5,927 nucleotides of DNA from Actinomycetota bacterium (GTDB lineage: Bacteria > Actinomycetota > Actinomycetes > Mycobacteriales > Micromonosporaceae), in contig VAXX01000395.1 in assembly GCA_005885115.1 (NCBI GenBank), positions 1-5,927 of the forward strand, in the 5' to 3' direction. Position 1 is the stretch's first letter. Each line of letters begins with the position of its first letter. A model generated the notes under the pieces. That model was not told the origin of the DNA. It did not search any database and saw only the letters and a program-made list of their open reading frames with translations. A program made the position numbers and the translations under genes. Shown here in pieces: positions 1 to 4,599 of this stretch.

Positions 1-60
1 AAGGTCCAGTTGATCAGCGGGATCACCCGTACCCTGACCTGCTCGGTGGTCCGGTTGTAG
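1..60 (+). CDS. Lrp/AsnC ligand-binding (RAM) domain protein, C-terminal end only
   Basis: Only the last 19 codons and the TAG stop (58-60) are inside the window. The frame reads KVQLISGITRTLTC and ends in SVVRL. From memory this is the highly conserved tail (KVQ..xGITRTLTC..V) of the small actinobacterial proteins that consist of an Lrp/AsnC effector-binding domain without the helix-turn-helix. These proteins have an ACT-like alpha/beta fold, form oligomers and are thought to bind amino acids or related ligands; the role of this branch is not established. In many actinobacteria such a gene sits beside DUF3515 and thiL (thiamine-monophosphate kinase), so thiL may lie just left of the window. 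The stop codon directly abuts the next gene's GTG, which suggests co-transcription. The match is short but distinctive. Confidence 0.72.
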   Translation, partial: KVQLISGITRTLTCSVVRL

Positions 61-615
61 GTGGCTGATCAGGTGACCCGCACCGCGGCCCGGTTGGCCG
101 CGGTGATCGCGCTCCCGGTGGCGGTCCTGGCCGGGATTCTCGCCTTCCGGATCCTCGGCGGCCCGGCGGCCCGGCCGGCGCCGTCCCCCAGCGCCCAGGC
201 GACCGGCCCGGTCGCGATGGCGGCGCCGAACCTGTCGCCGCAGACCGCGACGGTATGCCGGGCGTTGCTGGCCGCCCTGCCCGACTCCCTCCGGGACCGG
301 CGGCGCCGTCCGGTGCCGGCCGGCCCGGAGCAGAACGCGGCGTACGGCGACCCGCCGATCCCCCTGGCCTGCGGTGCCGGAGCGCTCCCGTCGATCGACC
401 CGACCGCCGACGTGTACCCGCTGTCCGGCGTGTGCTGGTACGCCCGGCCCGGCCGGGACACCACGGCGTGGACCGCGGTCGACCGCGTGGTGACGATCAC
501 GGTCACCGTGCCCAACAGCTACGCCGGCCAGGGTCAGTGGGTGATCGAGTTCTCCGGCCCGGTCATCTCCTCGGTACCGTCGATCACGGCCGTACCGTCC
601 GGGTGCCACGACTGA
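61..615 (+). CDS. DUF3515 family membrane-anchored protein
   Basis: A 184-residue protein with a hydrophobic segment at about residues 11-32, likely an uncleaved anchor or signal sequence. A Pro/Ala-rich linker (about 35-60) follows, then a domain that should lie outside the membrane. It has the DUF3515 pattern: a Cys in TVCRALLAALP (Cys66), an Arg-rich stretch at 80-83, AAYGDPPIPLACG (Cys104), SGVCWYA (Cys125), a TVTVP strand and a C-terminal GCHD (Cys182). The four cysteines could form two disulfides outside the cell, which is inference. The family is actinobacterial, of unknown function, and commonly next to ddl, as here. The GTG start at 61 abuts the preceding TAG, so translation may re-initiate. 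An in-frame GTG at 73 is an alternative, and no strong Shine-Dalgarno sequence is visible for either. YbjQ follows 41 bp downstream, probably in the same transcript. Confidence 0.85.
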   Translation: MADQVTRTAARLAAVIALPVAVLAGILAFRILGGPAARPAPSPSAQATGPVAMAAPNLSPQTATVCRALLAALPDSLRDRRRRPVPAGPEQNAAYGDPPIPLACGAGALPSIDPTADVYPLSGVCWYARPGRDTTAWTAVDRVVTITVTVPNSYAGQGQWVIEFSGPVISSVPSITAVPSGCHD

Positions 616-656
616 ACGGACGTTTGGCCGGGCGTACCGGCGGGCAAAGGCGGGGC

Positions 657-1052
657 ATGGTGGGCGCCGGGTTCCCCCCGATCCTCGCCGTCACCACCGA
701 GAACATCCCGGGCTTCGAGGTGACCGCGACGATCGGCGAGGTCCACGGGACCGCCGCCGTTGACGCGGCGCCGGGGACCGTACCGGAGCTGTCGCGGGTC
801 CGCGACGCGGCGGTCACCGAGATGAAGCGGGCCGCGCGGCGCCGGGGCGCGAACGCGGTCATCGGGATGCGCTTCGACACCGGTACGGCCGGCGAGCTCT
901 GCGCGTACGGGACGGCGGTGCGGGCCGAGCGGATCCGGCTCAGTGCAGTCCCGTCCCCCGACGAAGCGCCGTCCGGATCAGGCGGGAGATCAGCTTCGGG
1001 TACTCCAGGCCGGTGGCCGCCCACATCCGCGGGAACATCGACGTACTGGTGA
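657..1052 (+). CDS. YbjQ/UPF0145 family protein, with a tail encoded antisense to ddl
   Basis: A 131-residue protein starting at ATG 657, with an AAAGG/GGGG purine-rich ribosome-binding region just upstream (645-655). Residues 8-93 fit the YbjQ/UPF0145 (putative heavy-metal-binding) family: an N-terminal strand reading [12 protein letters not shown], then TIGEVHGTA, a helix ending [18 protein letters not shown], and the closing strand GTAVRAERI. In E. coli YbjQ a longer Gly/Arg-rich loop precedes the helix; here it is a short stretch around residues 37-48. Family members are small homo-oligomers (probably pentamers) of unclear role, and metal binding is a database label. Family length is about 105 residues; residues ~95-131 here are Ser/Pro/Gly-rich, lack family similarity, and come from DNA that is also the 3' end of ddl on the other strand. 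The open frame extends upstream to 255, but that part overlaps DUF3515 and is spurious. Confidence 0.82.
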   Translation: MVGAGFPPILAVTTENIPGFEVTATIGEVHGTAAVDAAPGTVPELSRVRDAAVTEMKRAARRRGANAVIGMRFDTGTAGELCAYGTAVRAERIRLSAVPSPDEAPSGSGGRSASGTPGRWPPTSAGTSTYW

Positions 1053-2040
1053 AGCCGGGCATGGTGTTGATCTCGTTGAGGTACACCTGCTGGTCGGCCG
1101 TGACGAAGAAGTCCACCCGGGCCAGGCCCGCGCAGTCCAGCGCGGTGAAGGTACGCCGGGCGTAGTCCTGGATCTGCCGGGTCACGTTGTCGGGCAGGTC
1201 GGCGGGGATGTCGTACTCGCACGAGTCGTCGAGATACTTGGCCTCGAAGTCGTAGAACTCCTGGCCGGTGACGACCCGGATCTCGGCGAGCAGGGACGCC
1301 TCGGGCGAGCCGCCGTACTCCCCTTCCAGGACTCCGCACTCGATCTCCCGGCCCACGATGCCCTGTTCGACCAGGATCTTCGGGTCGATCGCCCGGGCGG
1401 CGGCGACGGCGGCCTCCAGCTGCGCCCAGTCGGTGACCTTGGTGATGCCGTACGAGGAGCCGGCGCGGGCCGGCTTAACGAACACCGGCAGCCCGAGCCG
1501 GGCCTTGTCCTCCTCGGTCAGCGACTGACCGCCGCGCAGGGCGACGTACGGGCCGGTCGGGATGCCCTCCGCGGCGGCGAGCTTCTTGGTGAACTCCTTG
1601 TCCATGGCGGCCGCCGAGGCGAACACGTTGGCGCCGACGTACGGCAGCCCGGCCATCTCCAGCAGGCCCTGGATGGTGCCGTCCTCGCCGTACGCGCCGT
1701 GCAGCACCGGGAACACCACGTCGACGTCACCGAGCGCGCCGGCGCCCTCGGTCGGGTCGAGCACCACGAGCCCGCGCGCGTTCGGGTCGCCGGACAGGAC
1801 GACCGAGGTGCCCGAGCCGGCGGTGACCTCCGGGAGCTGCCGGTCGGCGATGGCCAGCCGGGCCGGGTCGGTGCTGGTGAGCACCCACTGACCGGTACGG
1901 GTGATGCCCACGGGTAACGCCTCGAACTCGTCCGGGTCCAGGGCGGCCAGGATGCTGCCGGCGCTGACGCAGGAGATGGCGTGCTCCGGGCTGCGGCCGC
2001 CGAACACGATGGCGATGCGCGTCTTCCGTGGGCTGGTCAC
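940..2040 (-). CDS. ddl: D-alanine--D-alanine ligase
   Basis: A cytoplasmic ATP-grasp enzyme that joins two D-alanines using ATP, supplying the terminal dipeptide of the peptidoglycan pentapeptide. It has 366 residues, a normal length for actinobacterial Ddl. Motifs in order: VFGGRSPEH at 12-20 with the substrate-binding Glu19, [12 protein letters not shown] at 114-125, the ATP-grasp lysine loop [12 protein letters not shown] at 187-198, [10 protein letters not shown] at 225-234, the omega loop YDFEAKY at 263-269, ARVDFF at 307-312 and the metal/phosphate motif [14 protein letters not shown] at 321-334. Tyr269 ends the omega loop as in D-Ala-D-Ala ligases; D-Ala-D-Lac ligases typically carry Phe or His there, so ordinary specificity is expected. 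The start is GTG 2040, with TAGGGT (2047-2052) six bases upstream acting either as Shine-Dalgarno or as a leaderless -10 box. Codon 42 is TTA. It is convergent with YbjQ and divergent from the AAA operon. The gpsA gene that often precedes ddl in actinobacteria is absent here. Confidence 0.96.
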   Translation of the reverse strand: MTSPRKTRIAIVFGGRSPEHAISCVSAGSILAALDPDEFEALPVGITRTGQWVLTSTDPARLAIADRQLPEVTAGSGTSVVLSGDPNARGLVVLDPTEGAGALGDVDVVFPVLHGAYGEDGTIQGLLEMAGLPYVGANVFASAAAMDKEFTKKLAAAEGIPTGPYVALRGGQSLTEEDKARLGLPVFVKPARAGSSYGITKVTDWAQLEAAVAAARAIDPKILVEQGIVGREIECGVLEGEYGGSPEASLLAEIRVVTGQEFYDFEAKYLDDSCEYDIPADLPDNVTRQIQDYARRTFTALDCAGLARVDFFVTADQQVYLNEINTMPGFTSTSMFPRMWAATGLEYPKLISRLIRTALRRGTGLH

Positions 2041-2046
2041 GGGGTG

Positions 2047-2052
2047 ACCCTA
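2047..2052 (-). promoter_or_regulatory. TAGGGT upstream of ddl: leaderless -10 box or Shine-Dalgarno
   Basis: On the minus strand the sequence reads TAGGGT-CACCCC-GTG, with six bases between the hexamer and the ddl start codon. TAnnnT followed by six or seven bases and the start codon is the usual layout of actinobacterial leaderless promoters. The same bases could instead be a weak Shine-Dalgarno (AGTAGGG) at normal spacing. No TTGAC-like -35 box is seen at 17-19 bp. The two readings cannot be told apart from sequence alone. Confidence 0.4.
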
Positions 2053-2144
2053 CTCTGCGTAGGCACGATCCGCGTGGTGGGAATTACGGGGTTACATAAG
2101 GCATACGAACGGTAGTCGGGGTGTGCTCTCCGCTACCGAAGGCA

Positions 2145-2150
2145 TAATCT
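2145..2150 (+). promoter_or_regulatory. -10 box (TAATCT) of a probable leaderless promoter for the AAA operon
   Basis: TAATCT-CGCGCA-ATG places a TAnnnT -10 hexamer six bases before the ATG at 2157, so transcription is expected to begin at or within a base of that codon. This is the standard arrangement for leaderless mRNAs in actinobacteria. No purine-rich Shine-Dalgarno sequence precedes ATG 2157, which agrees with leaderless use. The -35 region (about 2119-2125, GGGTGTG) is poor. The box sits in a locally A/T-richer divergent intergenic region shared with ddl. Confidence 0.5.
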
Positions 2151-2156
2151 CGCGCA

Positions 2157-2240
2157 ATGAGCGAGCGCCAGCGAGCGAACCAGAGACACAGCCCGTTCGT
2201 GCCTCATCCGGCCGCTCCGCGTAGCGAGGCGGGCGGATGA
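2157..2240 (+). CDS. 27-codon upstream ORF overlapping the AAA start (ATGA)
   Basis: ATG 2157 opens a 27-codon frame beginning MSERQRANQRH and ending APRSEAGG. Its TGA (2238-2240) overlaps the ATG of the AAA gene (2237-2239) as ATGA, the classic geometry for termination-reinitiation coupling. It has no Shine-Dalgarno, but a -10 box stands six bases upstream, so it would be read from a leaderless transcript. The peptide is basic and hydrophilic, with no signal or membrane segment and no family I recognise. The last third of the ORF runs through the left arm and loop of the hairpin at 2203-2241, so ribosomes translating it would unfold the structure hiding the AAA start. It is more likely a regulatory leader than a functional peptide. 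Alternatively the frame could be an accident of the repeat at 2161-2180. Confidence 0.45.
   Translation: MSERQRANQRHSPFVPHPAAPRSEAGG
2161..2180 (+). repeat. Short direct repeat, GCGAGCG twice with 10-bp period
   Basis: GCGAGCGCCA is followed immediately by GCGAGCGAAC; the 7-mer GCGAGCG recurs at 2161-2167 and 2171-2177. It lies at the very start of the small ORF and encodes part of its SERQRAN segment. From memory, near-identical GAGCGAGCGCAGCGAGCG strings occur in many places, often at gene starts, in Micromonosporaceae genomes, so this may be one copy of a dispersed element; that is not checked here. Confidence 0.5.
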
Positions 2241-2241
2241 G
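2203..2241 (+). promoter_or_regulatory. Long hairpin covering the AAA gene's ribosome-binding site and start codon
   Basis: Arms at 2203-2220 and 2224-2241 pair around a three-base GTA loop. The outer eight pairs (CTCATCCG with CGGATGAG) are perfect. After a G/G mismatch (2211/2233) come CCGC/GCGG and a T/G wobble, then a C/A mismatch (2217/2227), then CGC/GCG. In total there are 15 Watson-Crick pairs and one wobble out of 18 positions. The right arm contains the Shine-Dalgarno GAGG (2226-2229) and ATG 2237-2239 of the AAA gene, so as RNA the structure would block initiation unless opened by a ribosome on the upstream ORF. There is no T-run after it, so it is not an intrinsic terminator. It could instead be a mobile palindromic repeat. 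Confidence 0.65.
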
Positions 2242-3715
2242 CGACTCCGCACTGATCGAGAGCCTGACCGCCGCCGTGGCGTCGCGGCCGGAGGACGTAC
2301 CGCTGCGGTTGCACCTGGCCGGTCTGCTCCTGGAGGCCGGGCGCCAGCAGGAGGCGATCAGCCATGCCGCGCAGGCGTTGCAGTACGCGCCGGACAACGC
2401 CGCGGCCCGGGATCTGATGGCCCGGGCGATCGGCGCGCCCAAACCCGAGCCGGCGCCGGCACCCCGACCCGAGCCGGCCGTGGAGCGCGAGATGGACTGG
2501 CGGGCGTACGAGGAGCAGCTCTCCGACGTGATCCCGCCGCGCTTCGCCCGGGCCGGGGACGAGGCGGAGCCGGTACTCGGGGAGGCCGACCGGACCTTCG
2601 ACGTGGAGAGCTCGCCGATCCGGCTGGCCGACGTGGGCGGGATGGCGGCGGTCAAGCAGCGGCTGGAGCTGGCCTTCCTCGGGCCGCTGCGCAACCCGCA
2701 ACTGCGCGCGATGTACGGCAAGAGCCTACGCGGCGGGCTGCTGCTGTACGGGCCACCCGGCTGTGGCAAGACGTTCCTGGCCCGGGCGGTGGCCGGGGAG
2801 ATGGGCGCCAAGTTCATTCCACTGTCCATTGTGGACGTACTGAACATGTGGATCGGCAACTCGGAGAAGAACCTGCACGAGATCTTCGAGGCGGCCCGGC
2901 GCAACGCGCCGTGCGTCCTGTTCCTGGACGAGATCGACGCGCTCGGGCACAAGCGCAGCCAACTCCAGTCCTCCGCCATGCGTACCCTCGGAAACCAGCT
3001 GTTGGCCGAGCTGGACGGGATGGAGGGTACCAACGACGGGGTCTTCATCCTGGCCGCCACCAACGCACCGTGGGATGTCGACGCGGCCCTGCGCCGCCCG
3101 GGCCGGCTGGACCGGGTCGCGCTGGTGCTGCCGCCCGACGCGCCGGCCCGCGCGGCCATCCTGGAGTACCACCTGCGGCACCGGCCGATCGCCAACGTCG
3201 ACCTGAAACGGTTGGTGGAGGCCACCGAGCACTTCTCCGGCGCGGACCTCGCGCACCTGTGCGAGACGGCGGCCGAGCACGCGATGGCCGACTCGATGGC
3301 GTCCGGGACGGTACGGATGATCGAGCAGCGCGATTTCGCGCAGGCGCTGCGGGAGGTACGCCCGTCCACCGCGCCCTGGTTCGCCACCGCGCGCAACGTC
3401 GCCCTGTTCGCCAACGAGGGCGGTACCTACGACGAGGCCGTGGCGAGCAGGCGCAGGAGGAGCTGTCCCGGCTGCTCGCCCGGGCGCCCGAGTCGGTCGA
3501 CGCGCTGTGCCTGCTGGCCCGCTGCCACGAGGCGGCCGACCGGTACGGGCCGATGCTCGCGGCCACCGAGCAGGCGGTCGCGGCGGCGCCGGGCAACGAG
3601 TGGCCACATCGGCTTCGGTCGATCGCTTTGCGGAAGCTGCAATGGGTCGACGAGTCGGTACAGGAGGCGCGGCGGGCCCTCCACCTGGCGCCGCACCTCT
3701 GGCAGACCCAGGTGA
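2237..3715 (+). CDS. AAA family ATPase with TPR-like N-terminus; reading frame lost after codon ~403
   Basis: Residues 1-66 look like TPR helices (LHLAGLLLEAGRQQEAISHA). A Pro/Glu/Ala linker follows (67-82), and one classic AAA module occupies about 130-375. The module has Walker A GPPGCGKT (172-179), the pore-loop segment MWIGNSEKN (204-212) with Trp205, Walker B LFLDEID (228-234), sensor 1 Asn276 in AATN, arginine-finger region RRPGRLDR (286-293) and SGADL (334-338). All catalytic residues are present, so it should hydrolyse ATP as a ring-forming remodelling or unfolding motor; its substrate is unknown. The start ATG has GAGG seven bases upstream and overlaps the small ORF's stop. Family proteins, from memory, end shortly after FANEGGTYDD. 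Here that point (codon 400, to 3436) is followed by AVA, then an Arg/Ser/Pro-rich out-of-frame tail to 3715. Coding passes to the -1 frame at about 3445, giving a TPR-membrane protein. Confidence 0.85.
   Translation: MSDSALIESLTAAVASRPEDVPLRLHLAGLLLEAGRQQEAISHAAQALQYAPDNAAARDLMARAIGAPKPEPAPAPRPEPAVEREMDWRAYEEQLSDVIPPRFARAGDEAEPVLGEADRTFDVESSPIRLADVGGMAAVKQRLELAFLGPLRNPQLRAMYGKSLRGGLLLYGPPGCGKTFLARAVAGEMGAKFIPLSIVDVLNMWIGNSEKNLHEIFEAARRNAPCVLFLDEIDALGHKRSQLQSSAMRTLGNQLLAELDGMEGTNDGVFILAATNAPWDVDAALRRPGRLDRVALVLPPDAPARAAILEYHLRHRPIANVDLKRLVEATEHFSGADLAHLCETAAEHAMADSMASGTVRMIEQRDFAQALREVRPSTAPWFATARNVALFANEGGTYDEAVASRRRRSCPGCSPGRPSRSTRCACWPAATRRPTGTGRCSRPPSRRSRRRRATSGHIGFGRSLCGSCNGSTSRYRRRGGPSTWRRTSGRPR
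3437..3450 (+). other. Frame break joining the AAA and TPR-membrane reading frames
   Basis: Upstream the coding frame is that of codons ...TAC GAC GAG GCC GTG GCG (3428-3445). Downstream it is GAG CAG GCG CAG GAG GAG (from 3445), a -1 change. Before about 3437 the downstream frame uses A/T-ending codons (CTA, CGA, CGA, CGT), while after 3445 its third positions are almost all G/C. Adding one G after 3445 yields YDEAVAEQAQEELSRLLA, a good TPR helix, in one continuous frame. No slippery heptamer is visible, so a one-base deletion or sequence error fits better than programmed frameshifting. Confidence 0.7.
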
Positions 3716-4488
3716 ACCTGGTCGAGTCGCTGCTCGCGGACGGGTCGGTACCGGCGCTGCGGGACGCGTACCGGTCGGTGCGGCAGGCCCGGCTGATCGC
3801 GCCCGAGGAGCCCGAGGTGCACATCGCGGCCGGGCGCTTCTACCATGCGATCAGCGACCCGGCGGCGGCCCGCCGCTGCTACCAGCGCACCCTGGCGCTG
3901 GATCCGCACAACGGCACCGCGCGCAACAACCTGGCGGTCGTGGAACTGCGCCAGGGGCGGCCGACCCGGGCCGGCGAGCGGCTGCAGGACGTCCTCGCCG
4001 AACGGCCCACCGACGCGCTGTACCAGCGCAACGCCAAGGCCACGGCGCTCAGTTGGACGCACCGGCTGCTGGAGTTCGGCACGCTGGCCTGGCTGGCCGA
4101 GCTGGTGATCGCACAGGTGTCCGGGCGGCTGTGGCCGGTACGCCTGGGGGCGGCCGTACTCATCGCCGGCGGGTACCTGGGCGTGGCGTGGCTGCGGTAC
4201 CGGCGGCTGGCCCCGGCGCTGCGCCGGATGGTCCGGGAGAACCGGTACGCGGTGCCGCTGGGCGCGGTACAGGTGGTCACCGTACCGGCGATCGCGCTGG
4301 CCTGGGGCAGCGAATCCGTGCTCGCCCGGTTCCTGCTGACCCCGTTGCTGATCGTCTCGTTCGCGGCCGGCGCCGGTAGCCTCATCCAGCTCCGCAACCG
4401 GATCGTCGTGCGTGCCGTACGGGTGGTCCGCCGCTGGCGGTACCGGTGGACGGTGGTCCGGCCGGTCGAACGGCCCCAGGAAACCTGA
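3445..4488 (+). CDS. TPR protein with C-terminal membrane segments, lacking its own start codon
   Basis: About 347 codons in clear coding frame, ending at TGA 4486-4488. The first ~200 residues are TPR-type helical repeats: QEELSRLLARAPES, DRYGPMLAATEQAVAAAPGN, VDESVQEARRALHLAPH, then LRDAYRSVRQARLIAPEEP, AARRCYQRTLALDPHN and RPTRAGERLQDVLAERP. Four hydrophobic stretches follow, near 4072-4125, 4132-4197, 4246-4311 and 4330-4384, and then a basic cytoplasmic-looking tail. It is probably a membrane-anchored scaffold whose TPRs face the cytoplasm and may hold partners near the AAA motor; this is inference. No usable start exists near 3445: a GTG at 3259 would add about 60 residues of off-frame AAA sequence, and ATG 3553 would cut into the first repeats with no Shine-Dalgarno. 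It is best read as the second half of a fused, frame-broken AAA-TPR gene. Codons around 3601-3650 (CAT, CTT, GCT, TTG, CAA) are less GC-biased than the rest. Confidence 0.75.
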   Translation, partial: EQAQEELSRLLARAPESVDALCLLARCHEAADRYGPMLAATEQAVAAAPGNEWPHRLRSIALRKLQWVDESVQEARRALHLAPHLWQTQVNLVESLLADGSVPALRDAYRSVRQARLIAPEEPEVHIAAGRFYHAISDPAAARRCYQRTLALDPHNGTARNNLAVVELRQGRPTRAGERLQDVLAERPTDALYQRNAKATALSWTHRLLEFGTLAWLAELVIAQVSGRLWPVRLGAAVLIAGGYLGVAWLRYRRLAPALRRMVRENRYAVPLGAVQVVTVPAIALAWGSESVLARFLLTPLLIVSFAAGAGSLIQLRNRIVVRAVRVVRRWRYRWTVVRPVERPQET

Positions 4489-4524
4489 CCGCGCGGAGAT
4501 CGCGTATGGAGCGAAACGGCCCTT

Positions 4525-4539
4525 GGGGGTTTCACCCCC
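4525..4539 (+). repeat. GC hairpin (GGGGGT-TTC-ACCCCC) upstream of the STAND gene
   Basis: A perfect 6-bp inverted repeat with a 3-base loop, 36 bp after the TPR gene's stop. No T-run follows on either strand, so it is at best a weak terminator for the AAA-TPR transcript. It overlaps the -35 hexamer of the promoter at 4531-4560, so it could equally be an operator. Confidence 0.45.
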
Positions 4540-4560
4540 CGGCCGGATCCTCGCTAGGCT
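4531..4560 (+). promoter_or_regulatory. Probable promoter of the STAND regulator gene (TTCACC-N18-TAGGCT)
   Basis: TTCACC (4531-4536) matches TTGACA at four of six positions. An 18-bp spacer separates it from TAGGCT (4555-4560), a common actinobacterial -10 sequence. Transcription would start near 4566-4568, giving a leader of about 33 bases before ATG 4600. The GC hairpin at 4525-4539 overlaps the -35 box, which suggests a repressor site or autoregulation, though this is inference. Confidence 0.5.
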
Positions 4561-4599
4561 GGCCGGGCCAGTCCGCACCTGCACAGTTCCGAGGAGCCG

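Noticed and set aside
263..269. A D-Ala-D-Lac (vancomycin-resistance type) ligase (coordinates here are Ddl residue numbers)
   Set aside because: The omega loop reads YDFEAKY with the terminal Tyr kept, as in ordinary D-Ala-D-Ala ligases, and no vanH or vanX neighbour is present.
255..656. Upstream extension of the YbjQ frame from 255
   Set aside because: It overlaps DUF3515 in another frame, encodes Arg/Pro-rich sequence without family similarity, and ATG 657 has a suitable ribosome-binding region.
943..1917. Long + strand open frames opposite ddl
   Set aside because: They are shadows of ddl; the minus-strand frame carries every Ddl motif.
2041..2236. tRNA, riboswitch or other structured RNA in the divergent intergenic region
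   Set aside because: Apart from the hairpin at 2203-2241 I could find no cloverleaf or known riboswitch-like arrangement.
2848..3444. N-terminal extension of the TPR frame inside the AAA gene
   Set aside because: The sequence is low-complexity Arg/Gly/Ala and out of frame with the conserved AAA motifs; third-position bias shows this frame is not coding before about 3440.
4525..4545. Intrinsic terminator after the TPR gene
   Set aside because: The stem is only 6 bp and no T-run follows on either strand, so it is listed only as a hairpin.
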